Position numbers and translations under genes: made by a program. The notes beneath the pieces were generated by a model. That model worked only from the letters and a program-made list of their open reading frames with translations, was not told where the DNA came from and made no database searches. Positions 46,919 to 56,328 of a stretch of DNA of 64,000 bases are shown here, piece by piece. Origin of the DNA: Cytophagaceae bacterium (lineage in GTDB: Bacteria; Bacteroidota; Bacteroidia; Cytophagales; Cytophagaceae); the NCBI GenBank assembly GCA_025455005.1, contig JALONH010000012.1, positions 22,171-86,170 of the forward strand, written 5' to 3'. Position 1 is the first letter of the stretch, and every line of letters starts with the position of its first letter.

Positions 46919-48289
46919 TTAAGGTTTACTTAATAATTCGGCTAATTTTAAATGTAAGGCTTCCCCTCTTAAATTAGTTGCTACCACGTAGCCATTTTTA
47001 TCGATTAAGTAGGTCATAGGTATTCCGCGAACAGAATACTCTTTTGCGGGCTCAGTACTCCACCCTTTGAGGTCTGAGACATGATTGGGCCACACTAATC
47101 CATCTTTCTGTATAGCTGTTAACCAAGCTTCTTTATTGGTATCCAAAGAAACACTAAATACAGTAAACCCTTTATCCTTATATTCTTGGTAGGCTCGAAC
47201 TACATTTGGATTTTCACCTCGACACGGTCCACACCAAGAAGCCCAAAAATCCAACAATACTACTTTCCCTCTCATTTCATACAATGATTTCCGGGCCCCA
47301 TTCACATCCGTTAATATGATATTTGGAGCAATTTCTCCAATGGTTGGTGCTCCTTTCGGCAATTGCTTCTTGAGGTTTTGTGCTAAACTAGAATGGGGAT
47401 ATTCCGAAACATAAGCGTTAGCCAATTGACGTGTGTAGTCTATGTCTTGATTGGATAAAATCGGAATCATGGTTAAATAAATGACTTGTTTATTATCCGA
47501 ACTGTCTGCAGCTTGTTGTAATAAAAAATGCGTTGTATTCTTCCAAACTGTTATATCTTGTTCTAACATATACTGATATAGAACACGCATTTTAGAAGGT
47601 ATCATTTCTCCGGCTGCATATTCCGGATCACTAAGTTCTTCTTTCGTAAAATAGGTTTCTATCGTAACATTCGACTTCGGCAAAGACATTGCCATGACTT
47701 TAGTGATAAACAATCCGGGATTAGCTTGAATGAGTTGCTCAATGTTTTTTCTATGAATACTATTTAAAGAATCTAAACGAGAACGAATACCAATTACGGC
47801 TTGATCAAACAACGCTTGTGTCATTCCGGGTTGTTGACTTAGCTGATTTGCTTCTTGTTGAGCTGCTTCTGTATTTTTTTGTTGGGCTTCATTGTATTTT
47901 CGATACGCTGCATAAACATCATTTTCTTTAGACCCAACGACCATTATACTTTTTTCTATTGCCGGATTACCGGTTATGGAAATATTTTCATTGCTTACTA
48001 TTATGGTAATCGAATTTTCTTTAGAAAAACCAATTTTATAAAAACCTCTTGGAAGGGCTGCAGCATATTTAAATTCAAACACGCCTAGTTTGTGAAGGGT
48101 TGAATCAAACGATAACAATTCATACCCTAACATTTTATATAAATAAACTTTAGATTGAGCTCCGTATTCAGATAGTTTTCCTTTAATAATGAATCCTTTG
48201 GAAGTACTACAAGTTGCGCTAAAGGCTATAACACCAAAAGTGAACGATAATAAAAAGCGTTGTACCCAATACCAATAATTCATTCGCAT
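46919..48289 (-). CDS. TlpA/ResA-like thiol-disulfide oxidoreductase with DUF4369-like N terminus
   Basis: Exported redox protein of 456 residues. N-terminal hydrophobic segment RFLLSFTFGVIAFSATCSTS may be a signal peptide or a lipoprotein signal, with Cys next to a weak lipobox. The N-terminal part (FIIKGKLSEYGAQSKVYLYKMLG) resembles the DUF4369 domain of Bacteroidota TlpA proteins. A helical middle follows, then a thioredoxin fold with the active-site WASWCGPC at about 348-355 and the cis-Pro GIPMTYLIDKNG. It is probably periplasmic and reduces disulfides; the substrate is unknown. First gene of the operon with PhoB/PhoR. Confidence 0.9.
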   Translation of the reverse strand: MRMNYWYWVQRFLLSFTFGVIAFSATCSTSKGFIIKGKLSEYGAQSKVYLYKMLGYELLSFDSTLHKLGVFEFKYAAALPRGFYKIGFSKENSITIIVSNENISITGNPAIEKSIMVVGSKENDVYAAYRKYNEAQQKNTEAAQQEANQLSQQPGMTQALFDQAVIGIRSRLDSLNSIHRKNIEQLIQANPGLFITKVMAMSLPKSNVTIETYFTKEELSDPEYAAGEMIPSKMRVLYQYMLEQDITVWKNTTHFLLQQAADSSDNKQVIYLTMIPILSNQDIDYTRQLANAYVSEYPHSSLAQNLKKQLPKGAPTIGEIAPNIILTDVNGARKSLYEMRGKVVLLDFWASWCGPCRGENPNVVRAYQEYKDKGFTVFSVSLDTNKEAWLTAIQKDGLVWPNHVSDLKGWSTEPAKEYSVRGIPMTYLIDKNGYVVATNLRGEALHLKLAELLSKP

Positions 48290-48296
48290 AACTTTT

Positions 48297-48304
48297 CAAA
48301 ATTA
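48297..48304 (-). promoter_or_regulatory. -7 element before the TlpA-like gene
   Basis: TAATTTTG on the minus strand matches TAnnTTTG exactly and ends seven bases before the first ATG. No TTG stands at the -33 spacing, only TTA. Confidence 0.45.
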
Positions 48305-48404
48305 AGTAGTTTTCAATGGTTTTAACTATAATGTAAATACCCAATGGCCTAGTTTAACACAAACTTAACCATTGGGTAAAGATAATATAATATCTTAAAG
48401 ATGA

Positions 48405-49217
48405 TTATTTTTGGAATGCAATCGTGTGCTTTAATCCAGAATATCCTTTTAAATCTACCGCAACTTTCCCAACAAACATATCGGCTTCCATGCGAATCGG
48501 TATTTTATTTTTATCATCTGAAATCCATACTCGAATAGAATTTCCACCATCAAACATTTCATTATTGGGCATAACCGGTTGAAGTTTTATCGCATTTATT
48601 TTACCCCATTTAGTATCGATTTTTTCTCTTCCTACGAATTTGATGGTAAAATCATATAACTTATCTTCAAAAAAGGCTTTCATGGCAATGGGTGTCCCCG
48701 GTGCCATCGTAGTATAATCTAATGACCGTAAATAGTACGCACCACTTACGATATCTTGAAGATTAGGTGCAATGGCATATTCATGCGTTGATTTATTAGA
48801 TAAGTCTTTACCTTTCTCCCGGATGACATTAGCTTTATTATGTCCATAGTCATACATCACAACCTCTTTTAACCGATAACTATTTTCTGTAATATCTCGA
48901 TAAGCTTTCTGAGGGATTCTGGAATTGGTATCTATATAAGACCCCCATTCGTCTTTTATGGTCATCATCATAGCGAAAGAACCGGTTGATTTTCCTGATA
49001 CAGTCGTTTTATAACAAACCTTACCATTGACAGCATACAATGTAGGGTGAACCATAATTGTCGCTTCCCCTGCATTTATAAAACCATAGTGTAGTCGGTA
49101 TTGAAGGACCTCATTCCCGGTATAAGGTAAAGCCTTAGTGACCGTAACTTCAGATGTTTGATTGGTAAAAGCTACCAAACCTATAGATAGAGCGACGAAT
49201 AATCCCAACGTTTTCAT
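48405..49217 (-). CDS. DUF3108 domain exported protein
   Basis: A 270-residue protein with an N-terminal signal peptide MKTLGLFVALSIGLVAFTNQ. The DUF3108 fold, a beta-sheet-rich domain of unknown role, is suggested by GNEVLQYRLHYGFINAGEATIMV at the start, IKDEWGSYIDTNSRIPQKAYRDITENSY, LQDIVSGAYYLRSLDYTTM, GREKIDTKWGKINAIKLQPV and WISDDKNKIPIRMEADMFVGKVAVDL. The family lacks a known function. It is a single gene, divergent from recA with a 271-bp gap that holds the recA promoter. Likely periplasmic or outer membrane. Confidence 0.85.
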   Translation of the reverse strand: MKTLGLFVALSIGLVAFTNQTSEVTVTKALPYTGNEVLQYRLHYGFINAGEATIMVHPTLYAVNGKVCYKTTVSGKSTGSFAMMMTIKDEWGSYIDTNSRIPQKAYRDITENSYRLKEVVMYDYGHNKANVIREKGKDLSNKSTHEYAIAPNLQDIVSGAYYLRSLDYTTMAPGTPIAMKAFFEDKLYDFTIKFVGREKIDTKWGKINAIKLQPVMPNNEMFDGGNSIRVWISDDKNKIPIRMEADMFVGKVAVDLKGYSGLKHTIAFQK

Positions 49218-49400
49218 AATTGCATTGTTTTATAAAATAGGGAAGACAAAAGATATACCACTTTTTCGATTATACGAATAACAAGTCGTCAAGTTGTGTA
49301 TATCTTTTTAATAATCAATACTTTGAAAAAGTATTTCTTTTACTGAACTTTAAAACAAGGCGCTAAATTTATTAGTATGCTAATTTTTTTAGTGAATTAT

Positions 49401-49431
49401 TTGCTAATTTATTTAGCACAATATATATTTG
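49401..49431 (+). promoter_or_regulatory. recA promoter (TTG - 20 bp - TATATTTG)
   Basis: TTG at 49401-49403, 20-bp spacer, TATATTTG at 49424-49431: exact Bacteroidota consensus. A leader of about 50 bases leads to the recA ATG. I see no clear LexA-type palindrome near it. Confidence 0.75.
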
Positions 49432-49488
49432 TACCATACAATCCGGTTTAGGCCGGGGGAAATTTCAACCAATTAAACTTTTAAAGCC

Positions 49489-50535
49489 ATGAGTAAAAAC
49501 GAAAAATTAAAAGCACTCCAGTTAACAATAGATAAATTGGAGAAAACCTACGGGAAAGGTACTGTAATGAAACTTAGCGACGAACGTGTAGTAGACGTTC
49601 CGGCGATTCCAACAGGATCTTTAGGTTTGGATATAGCACTCGGTATAGGTGGAGTACCTAGGGGGCGTATTGTTGAAATATACGGTCCTGAATCTTCCGG
49701 TAAAACGACGTTGACGATGCATTGTATTGCGGAAGCGCAACGCCAAGGAGGAATCGCCGCTTTTATTGATGCAGAACATGCTTTTGACAAAACATACGCT
49801 GAAAAATTAGGTATCGATACCGAAAACTTATTGATTTCGCAGCCGGATAATGGAGAGCAGGCACTAGAAATAGCCGAACATTTAATCCGATCCGGTGCTA
49901 TAGATATCATCGTTATCGACTCAGTGGCGGCACTCGTTCCCAAAGGGGAAATTGAGGGTGAGATGGGAGATAGTAAAATGGGGCTTCAAGCGCGCTTAAT
50001 GTCTCAAGCCTTACGTAAACTTACCGGAGCAATCAATAAAACCGGTTGTTGCTGTATTTTCATCAATCAGTTACGTGAAAAAATAGGCGTAATGTTCGGA
50101 AATCCGGAAACGACGACCGGAGGTAATGCTTTAAAATTTTATGCTTCGGTTCGTTTAGACATACGTCGTGTAGGCCAAATAAAAGAAGGGGCCGACAACA
50201 TTATTGGGAACCGCACGCGTGTTAAAGTAGTGAAAAACAAATTAGCACCTCCTTTTAAAGTAATAGAGTTTGATATTATGTATGGTGGCGGTATATCTAA
50301 AGTAGGAGAAATCATTGACTTAGGAGTTGAATTAGGCATACTCAATAAAGCCGGATCTTGGTTCTCTTATGAAGGCAGTAAATTAGGTCAAGGTAGAGAC
50401 GCTGTTAAGGAAATGATTTTAGATCATCCTGAGTTAATGGAAGAATTAGATAAAAAAATTAGACAAAAAGTTCAACTCAATGGTTCGCCATCCATGGATG
50501 CTGCACCGGAAGCCGTCGAAGAAGAAGAAGCGTAA
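49489..50535 (+). CDS. recA: recombinase RecA
   Basis: Strand-exchange ATPase of homologous recombination and SOS signalling. Walker [11 protein letters not shown] near residue 66, Walker [17 protein letters not shown]-binding loop [37 protein letters not shown] written here as two parts ([29 protein letters not shown]), and the acidic tail PEAVEEEEA. 348 residues, standard. It has a canonical promoter and ends in a two-hairpin 3' region. No neighbouring recX is seen. Confidence 0.98.
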   Translation: MSKNEKLKALQLTIDKLEKTYGKGTVMKLSDERVVDVPAIPTGSLGLDIALGIGGVPRGRIVEIYGPESSGKTTLTMHCIAEAQRQGGIAAFIDAEHAFDKTYAEKLGIDTENLLISQPDNGEQALEIAEHLIRSGAIDIIVIDSVAALVPKGEIEGEMGDSKMGLQARLMSQALRKLTGAINKTGCCCIFINQLREKIGVMFGNPETTTGGNALKFYASVRLDIRRVGQIKEGADNIIGNRTRVKVVKNKLAPPFKVIEFDIMYGGGISKVGEIIDLGVELGILNKAGSWFSYEGSKLGQGRDAVKEMILDHPELMEELDKKIRQKVQLNGSPSMDAAPEAVEEEEA

Positions 50536-50590
50536 TTTAGAAACGGGTGTTTGTAATCCTCCCTCTTAACTAAATACAATACGCTACTTC

Positions 50591-50675
50591 TCCTGCGACA
50601 CTATTCATCGCGGGATTCTCATGGCAATAGACACCTTACTTCATTATGCCAACAATGAAGAAGGTGTCTTTTTTT
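50591..50675 (+). terminator. two-hairpin terminator region after recA
   Basis: A first hairpin at about 50594-50620 (CCTGCGA with TCGCGGG) is followed by a long stem: AGACACCTT (50629-50637) and CTTCATT (50639-50645) pair with AATGAAG (50654-50660) and AAGGTGTCT (50661-50669), one A bulged, then a T-run to 50675. The second is a strong rho-independent terminator. Confidence 0.85.
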
Positions 50676-50785
50676 GTTTCTATGATAGAACAAGTACCTT
50701 TGATTTATATTACTCATTTGTATTTGACATCTTATTTGTTAGACAACCTATCTATATATATACTTTAACACCTATCCATTAACCA

Positions 50786-51490
50786 ATGTCCTATATCCGA
50801 TTATTCTTAATGATTTTATGGTCAATCGCCTGCATTAGCATTTCTATAATCATTCGATTGGTTACGTTCTCTCCTTCTTGGAGTGTGGCTATGGCTCGGA
50901 GTATTTGGGCTCCCGGAATTACAATATTAGCCGGTACTAAACTCGTATTCCGTTCTTCTATTCCATTGAATCAAATCCCTTCACCTGTTATTGTAATAGC
51001 CAACCATACCTCCGTCATGGATATCCCTTATCTATTCCAAGTACTTCCTCAAAATTTGTATTTTATTGGAAAGAAAGAATTGAAAAAGGTGCCGTTTATT
51101 GGTTGGTATATGATGGCTATGGGAATGATTTTTATTGATCGAACCAATAAAGAAAAATCAATAGCCAGTATTCAACAAGCGGCTGATATGGTGAAAAAAG
51201 GCAAAAGTGTAGTCACATTCCCAGAAGGGACACGTTCCCCGGACGGCGCATTAGGTATATTTAAAAATGGAACTTTTCACATGGCTATAGAAGCAAAAGC
51301 TCCTATCCTACCGGTTTTTATACACGGTGCCCACACAGTATGGCCGGCTACTCATTTTCAAATCAAGCCCCAAACCGTCACGGTATCTATAGGAACCCCC
51401 ATCGTGACGGAGGATTGGACCCTTACCGATATCATGCATTATAACCGTTTATCGAGAGAAGCCGTGAGCGCCCTTTCCCCTAAGTCCTAA
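50786..51490 (+). CDS. plsC: 1-acyl-sn-glycerol-3-phosphate acyltransferase
   Basis: Membrane acyltransferase of phospholipid synthesis, adding the second acyl chain to lysophosphatidic acid. N-terminal hydrophobic helix (residues 5-26). Catalytic motif H74-x4-D79 in IANHTSVMDIP; motif II FIGKKELKKVPFIGWYMMAMGMIFIDR; motif III VTFPEGTRSPDG near 145; motif IV LPVFIHGA. About 234 residues. It stands alone between recA and queA. Other lysophospholipid acyltransferases share these motifs. Confidence 0.93.
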   Translation: MSYIRLFLMILWSIACISISIIIRLVTFSPSWSVAMARSIWAPGITILAGTKLVFRSSIPLNQIPSPVIVIANHTSVMDIPYLFQVLPQNLYFIGKKELKKVPFIGWYMMAMGMIFIDRTNKEKSIASIQQAADMVKKGKSVVTFPEGTRSPDGALGIFKNGTFHMAIEAKAPILPVFIHGAHTVWPATHFQIKPQTVTVSIGTPIVTEDWTLTDIMHYNRLSREAVSALSPKS

Positions 51491-51596
51491 ATTATATTCT
51501 CTTTAACCTGTTGTTAATGAGCTACAAATTAACATTCCGATTAAATTTGTTTATATTATTTTAAGGGGTTACTGGACAAAGGGGGGGCAGTTTTAC

Positions 51597-51604
51597 TATC
51601 TTTG
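51597..51604 (+). promoter_or_regulatory. -7 promoter element for queA
   Basis: TATCTTTG, an exact match to TAnnTTTG, 45 bases before the queA ATG. No TTG at the -33 spacing; a G-run lies just upstream. Confidence 0.5.
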
Positions 51605-51649
51605 CCCACTTCTAATTATAATGGGATATTTATATCCATCTATTAACCT

Positions 51650-52696
51650 ATGAAATTATCTGAATTTAAGTATGCTTTGCCTGCCGATTTAGTCGCACAA
51701 TATCCTGCCGAAAATAGAGATGAGGCACGGATGATGGTGTTACATAAGGCTACCGGAACTATTGAACATAAACAATTTAAAGATATTGTTCAGTACTTTG
51801 GAGAAGGCGATGTCATGATATATAACAATACCAAAGTATTTCCTGCTCGCTTATACGGTCAAAAAGAAAAAACGGAAGCGGATATCGAAGTGTTTCTCTT
51901 ACGAGAATTAAATGCAGACCTCCATTTATGGGATGTATTGGTAGACCCGGCCCGTAAAATTCGAGTTGGAAACAAGTTGTATTTTGGGAATGGTGATTTA
52001 GTTGCCGAAGTGGTAGATAATACTACTTCCAGGGGTCGTACCATTCGCTTTTTATTTGACGGGAACTCGGATGATTTCGCTCGTGTAATCGATACGCTAG
52101 GTGAAACTCCACTGCCTCGCTATATACGTAGAAAAGCGGAAGAGTCAGACAGAGAACGATATCAAACCATCTTTGCTACAGAGAGAGGTGCTGTAGCGGC
52201 ACCAACCGCAGGTATGCATTTTACCAAACAGGTAATGAAACGTATGGAAATCAATGGAGTTCAATTTACTCCAATGACGTTACATATTGGACTAGGTTCT
52301 TTTCGAGCGGTAGACGTTGAAGATTTAACGAAACACAAAATGGATTCGGAGAACTTCACGATACCGAATGCAACTGCTGAATTGGTGAACAAAGCGTTAG
52401 ATACAAAACATAAGGTTTGTGCTATCGGCACTACCAGTATGCGTGCCATAGAATCGTCGGTTTCCGCTAACAATCGATTAAAGATGAATTCCGGATGGAC
52501 GGATCGTTTTATCTTTCCTCCTTATGACTTCAAAATAGGAAATTCAATGATTACCAACTTCCATATGCCGGAGTCTACATTATTAATGATGGCGTGTGCT
52601 TTTGGAGGTTATGATTTAGTAATGAAAGCGTATAAAACCGCTGTTAAAGAAAAGTATAAATTCCTCAGTTATGGGGATGTTATGTTAATCTTATAA
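51650..52696 (+). CDS. queA: S-adenosylmethionine:tRNA ribosyltransferase-isomerase
   Basis: Transfers and isomerises the ribosyl of SAM to preQ1-tRNA, giving epoxyqueuosine. The sequence follows the canonical family throughout: [108 protein letters not shown] and [16 protein letters not shown] [19 protein letters not shown]. 348 residues. The second, longer copy lies at 19052-20245. It ends in a strong terminator. Confidence 0.97.
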   Translation: MKLSEFKYALPADLVAQYPAENRDEARMMVLHKATGTIEHKQFKDIVQYFGEGDVMIYNNTKVFPARLYGQKEKTEADIEVFLLRELNADLHLWDVLVDPARKIRVGNKLYFGNGDLVAEVVDNTTSRGRTIRFLFDGNSDDFARVIDTLGETPLPRYIRRKAEESDRERYQTIFATERGAVAAPTAGMHFTKQVMKRMEINGVQFTPMTLHIGLGSFRAVDVEDLTKHKMDSENFTIPNATAELVNKALDTKHKVCAIGTTSMRAIESSVSANNRLKMNSGWTDRFIFPPYDFKIGNSMITNFHMPESTLLMMACAFGGYDLVMKAYKTAVKEKYKFLSYGDVMLIL

Positions 52697-52700
52697 AATA

Positions 52701-52726
52701 AAAAGGGACTTTATCGAGTCCCTTTT
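52701..52726 (+). terminator. terminator after queA
   Basis: AAAAGGGACT (52701-52710), loop TTATCG, AGTCCCTTTT (52717-52726), followed by T-rich sequence. Strong rho-independent form. Confidence 0.93.
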
Positions 52727-52779
52727 TTATTTTAATACTTTCTACTACCAATTTTCTACTGCATTCCTTATTTTTATTT

Positions 52780-53463
52780 ATGAATCGATATGCTTTGATT
52801 GTTGCCGGTGGCTCCGGAACTCGAATGGGTACTGAAACACCCAAGCAATTTCTATCTATAGGAAATGCACCTATTTTGATGCACACGATCAAACGGTACT
52901 TCACCAGTGACACAAAAGTGAGTATTGTTTTGGTTTTACCACAAGAACAAGTGGACCGTTGGCACCAACTCTGTATAAAATATAATTTCAATATTCCCCA
53001 CCATATAGTCTTTGGTGGAACTACTCGTTTTCAATCGGTCCGAAACGGCTTAAATAGTATTGTGGACCAAGAAGGTGTAGTAGCCATTCACGATGGCGTA
53101 CGTCCCTTTATTAGTAAAAAAATCATTGAAGAGTCGTATACAGTCGCCTGTGAAAAAGGGAACGCTATAACAGCCGTTGCCATGAAAGATTCTGTTCGAC
53201 AATCGGATCCACTTAAAGGTACAATCGCCCTTGACCGAAGTCATTTATACAGTATACAAACCCCCCAAACGTTTTTGTTACCTCAAATTCGTGATGCTTT
53301 TTCAAAAGCCACGCATGATCGGTACACCGATGATGCCACAGTAGCAGAACAAGCCGGCGGTTATGCAATACACCTAATAGAAGGCTCATACGATAATATC
53401 AAAATTACAACACCAGAAGATTTGGCAATGGCAGAAGCCATTCTAAAAAAATTCGATTATTAA
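52780..53463 (+). CDS. ispD: 2-C-methyl-D-erythritol 4-phosphate cytidylyltransferase
   Basis: Third step of the non-mevalonate isoprenoid pathway: MEP + CTP to CDP-ME. Nucleotide-binding start ALIVAGGSGTRMGTETPKQFL, VVAIHDGVRPFIS, AVAMKDSVRQ and QTPQTFLLPQIRDAFSKA, then TDDATVAEQAGGYAIHLIEGS. 227 residues. It follows queA after a terminator; TATTTTTA at 52769-52776 is a possible -7 box three bases before the ATG. The pathway is matched by dxr in this window. Confidence 0.95.
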   Translation: MNRYALIVAGGSGTRMGTETPKQFLSIGNAPILMHTIKRYFTSDTKVSIVLVLPQEQVDRWHQLCIKYNFNIPHHIVFGGTTRFQSVRNGLNSIVDQEGVVAIHDGVRPFISKKIIEESYTVACEKGNAITAVAMKDSVRQSDPLKGTIALDRSHLYSIQTPQTFLLPQIRDAFSKATHDRYTDDATVAEQAGGYAIHLIEGSYDNIKITTPEDLAMAEAILKKFDY

Positions 53464-53480
53464 ACACTTTCATTACCCTA

Positions 53481-53876
53481 ATGATTATCGAAGTAGCATG
53501 CGCTATTATTGTCCAAGGAACGAAAGTATTACTGGCACAACGAAGTGAAAAAATGAATAACCCTATGAAATGGGAATTTCCGGGAGGTAAAGTAGAAAAA
53601 TCGGAAGCGCCCGAATCGACCGTTATTCGGGAAATTCGAGAGGAACTCTGCCTTGATGTTTCATGTAAAGAAAGTCTACCTAGTTATACTCATCATTATG
53701 AGGATAAGATAATTCATCTTTATCCTTTTTTATGTGAATACCAAGGAGGAACTCTGACCCTTCGAGAACACCACGATATTCAATGGGTAGAAATTGAAAG
53801 ACTCTTACAATTCAATTTATCTGCGGCAGATATACCGGCTGCAAAGCTTTTACAAGATCGTATTTTAAAAAATTAA
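53481..53876 (+). CDS. MutT-type Nudix hydrolase
   Basis: A 131-residue Nudix protein of the (d)NTP or 8-oxo-dGTP diphosphatase type. The box GGKVEKSEAPESTVIREIREEL lies at about residues 34-57 (written in parts: GGKVEKSEAPES, TVIREIREELCLDV); it fits GX5EX7REUXEE, but Cys replaces the usual Gly after EEL. The start MIIEVACAIIVQGTKVLLAQR and the fold around KWEFPGGKVE resemble MutT and CTP pyrophosphohydrolases. Tandem with ispD, 17 bp apart; substrate unproven. Confidence 0.88.
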   Translation: MIIEVACAIIVQGTKVLLAQRSEKMNNPMKWEFPGGKVEKSEAPESTVIREIREELCLDVSCKESLPSYTHHYEDKIIHLYPFLCEYQGGTLTLREHHDIQWVEIERLLQFNLSAADIPAAKLLQDRILKN

Positions 53877-53877
53877 T

Positions 53878-55314
53878 TTAAGGGATATACTTTAAATAGT
53901 GGTTATAATATCCCATGATATTGTCTACGTAAGTTGTTGTTTCAAGTCCTCTACAATAACCATATTTACAAACAGGATCTTGATAATACTTTGGATATGA
54001 TTTAACCAACATCATTTTTTCTACATGATTGTCCCATTTATTTGGATTTAAACCATGTTTCGAAGCCAAGGCGCGCGCATCCGCCACATGACCCACACCG
54101 GCATTGTAAGAGGCTATTATAAATTTAAGTTTATCCTCCGGTGCTATCACTTTTTCATTATAAAAATACTTTTGAATCCACGCTAAATACTTTGTACCTA
54201 CATCGATATTTTTTTCCGGTATGAACAATTGAGTCGGTTTTAGTTGACCATACTCTTTACCAACGGAGGGCATGACTTGCATTAATCCTTTTGCACCAAC
54301 CCATGATACAGAATGGGGGTTAAATTGTGATTCTTGAAAGATGATAGCGGACACTAATTTCCAATTCCAGCCAATCTTTTTCGAATGGTATTGTACTAAG
54401 GTATCGTATTTAGAAATTCGTTCTTTTAATACAACCGGCGTTATGTATTTTACATTTTTTTTAATCTCCTTTGGTAAACTTTCATATGTCTTAATTATCC
54501 AACAGTAATCAGATGTGTTCTGTTTTTTCTTTAACCATTGGTTAAAATCAATTTGTAGTGTTTTACATTTAGGATGAAATAAAAAAGAAATGGCTGCTTG
54601 ATTCACCACTACCGTTTCATAGGATAAACTTGGATAAAATGTCGACATGATGTCGGCCTCATTTCGGGAACATATTGTAGCTTCAATATTTTTCTTAGCT
54701 ACTTCTTCTACAAGTTCTTGCTTGGTCGTTCCTTTTTCTAAAAGTTGATATTGTATTCCTCTTGGTTCTAAGGAGTCTTTAAAAAATTTAGTAATAAAAG
54801 GAGCCTCTCGAACAATTGTTGCCGTAACCGGTGTATGAACAGTAGGAATTGTAATCGATTTTTCTTTATTCTGAACCAATACCAAATCCGTCGTATAAAT
54901 TGCATTAGAATACAAGCCATCCGCATCACCATAAGCAGGAAATACAAAACTCGCGGCAGCCATGTGAGTGCCCCTCGACAAAATACTATCTTGAATATGG
55001 GTCATATCATGGATCAATTCCAATTCTAATTCCCAACCTTTATCTTTTAAATAGAGCTGAAGTAATTCAAATTCTAATCCAAATTCTTGCCCTTTATAAA
55101 TGTAATAGGTATTAAAATGGTTGGTGATTAAAAGTTTTATTCTTTTTGATTTAAATGGATCAGTAATTGAAACTTCCCGAACAACTGAGGTATGAATCGA
55201 AGTATCTTTATTTAAAAATAGAGCATCAACAAGCTTCGTTGGTTCTTTTTCTTTTGAAGAACTACAGCTAGACCCAACTATGCTTATTATTAAAATGAAA
55301 TATTTCAACTTCAT
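53878..55314 (-). CDS. MltF-like membrane-bound lytic transglycosylase
   Basis: A lipoprotein of 478 residues (signal MKLKYFILIISIVGSSC, weak lipobox GSSC). An extracellular solute-binding family-3-like domain spans about 50-280 (FGLEFELLQLYLKDKGWELEL, IEATICSRNEADIMSTFYPS). The SLT catalytic domain follows, with Glu near 326 in AIIFQESQFNPHSVSWVGAKG, LMQVMPSVGKEYG, and FIIASYNAGVGHVADARAL. This order matches MltF. It cleaves glycan strands and may be controlled by the binding domain. Stands alone, convergent with the nudix gene. Confidence 0.92.
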   Translation of the reverse strand: MKLKYFILIISIVGSSCSSSKEKEPTKLVDALFLNKDTSIHTSVVREVSITDPFKSKRIKLLITNHFNTYYIYKGQEFGLEFELLQLYLKDKGWELELELIHDMTHIQDSILSRGTHMAAASFVFPAYGDADGLYSNAIYTTDLVLVQNKEKSITIPTVHTPVTATIVREAPFITKFFKDSLEPRGIQYQLLEKGTTKQELVEEVAKKNIEATICSRNEADIMSTFYPSLSYETVVVNQAAISFLFHPKCKTLQIDFNQWLKKKQNTSDYCWIIKTYESLPKEIKKNVKYITPVVLKERISKYDTLVQYHSKKIGWNWKLVSAIIFQESQFNPHSVSWVGAKGLMQVMPSVGKEYGQLKPTQLFIPEKNIDVGTKYLAWIQKYFYNEKVIAPEDKLKFIIASYNAGVGHVADARALASKHGLNPNKWDNHVEKMMLVKSYPKYYQDPVCKYGYCRGLETTTYVDNIMGYYNHYLKYIP

Positions 55315-55350
55315 AATTTTACACGTTATATATGAAGTTAAATAGAAAAA

Positions 55351-56178
55351 TCAGAAAACAATAGTTTTATTATCTGTTACGTATACACGGTCTTCTACCA
55401 CTAACTGAATTGCTTTAGCCAATACCATTTTTTCAACGTCTTTACCGGCTGAGGACATATCTTGAGAGCTTAAGGAATGGTCTACCGACAATACTTCTTG
55501 ACAAATAATGGGCCCTTCATCTAAATCCTGGTTCACAAAATGAGCTGTAGCACCTATAATTTTTACTCCTCTTTCATAAGCTTGCCGGTAAGGGTTAGCA
55601 CCTTTAAATGCCGGCAAAAAGCTATGATGAATATTAATCATTTTATTTTGAAAATGATTCGTAAAAGACTCGCTAAGAATGCGCATGTATTTTGCCAAAA
55701 CAATATAATCCGGTTGATAGGATTGGATACAATCTAAGATCTCCTTTTCATGTTCTTCTCTGCTTTTACCTTCGTGAGAAATATAGTGATAGGGGATTGA
55801 AAATTTTTCTGTATAATTTTTTAAATGATTATGATTCCCAACTACGGCTAAGATATCTGCTTTAAGATTTCCAAAATAATATCTACTGATTAACTCTGTC
55901 AAACAGTGTTCTTCTTTTGTAACCATCACGACTAATCGCTTTAATCTGCCGGTATGTAGTATTAACGTATGATCTTCCGGTAACACATTTTTCAATGCAG
56001 CTTCCAATACATCAATCTGAATATCCCCATCTACACAGGTACGCATGTAAAAGCGGTTTTTCTCTTTCTCAACAAATTCTCGGTTTGCGGTAATGTTTAA
56101 TTGAAGATGTGCAATTACACCCGTGATTTTATAAATCAAACCTTTTGCATCCGCACAATCAATAATAATGGTAATCAT
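55351..56178 (-). CDS. purU: formyltetrahydrofolate deformylase
   Basis: Hydrolyses 10-formyl-THF to THF and formate, balancing the one-carbon pool. N-terminal ACT domain (MITIIIDCADAKGLIYKITGVIAHL), then a formyltransferase fold with VAVVGNHNHLKN-like ILAVVGNHNHLKNYTEKF, HHSFLPAFKGANPYRQAYERG, and KIIGATAHFVNQDLDEGPIICQE, including the catalytic Asn-His-Asp set. The ATG 56178 is used over a GTG at 56184. About 275 residues. It has an exact TATATTTG (56199-56206, minus) 20 bases before the start. Confidence 0.95.
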   Translation of the reverse strand: MITIIIDCADAKGLIYKITGVIAHLQLNITANREFVEKEKNRFYMRTCVDGDIQIDVLEAALKNVLPEDHTLILHTGRLKRLVVMVTKEEHCLTELISRYYFGNLKADILAVVGNHNHLKNYTEKFSIPYHYISHEGKSREEHEKEILDCIQSYQPDYIVLAKYMRILSESFTNHFQNKMINIHHSFLPAFKGANPYRQAYERGVKIIGATAHFVNQDLDEGPIICQEVLSVDHSLSSQDMSSAGKDVEKMVLAKAIQLVVEDRVYVTDNKTIVF

Positions 56179-56198
56179 ATACACGTACTTAATCTTTT

Positions 56199-56206
56199 CA
56201 AATATA
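56199..56206 (-). promoter_or_regulatory. -7 promoter element for purU
   Basis: TATATTTG on the minus strand, an exact TAnnTTTG match, 20 bases before the purU ATG. No TTG at the -33 spacing. Confidence 0.45.
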
Positions 56207-56328
56207 AGCTATTTTTCAATAGCCTATAAATTAAGCATCTACAAAAAGATTTGATTGAATCTCCTTGTTGAAAACTTATGGAAAGCTAGGTCATCCTTTT
56301 AAGTAAATTGTATACTTAAATTTTCGTT

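Noticed and set aside
46594..46977. 127-residue plus-strand frame opposite the PhoB-like regulator
   Set aside because: Antisense shadow of the receiver domain, no independent support.
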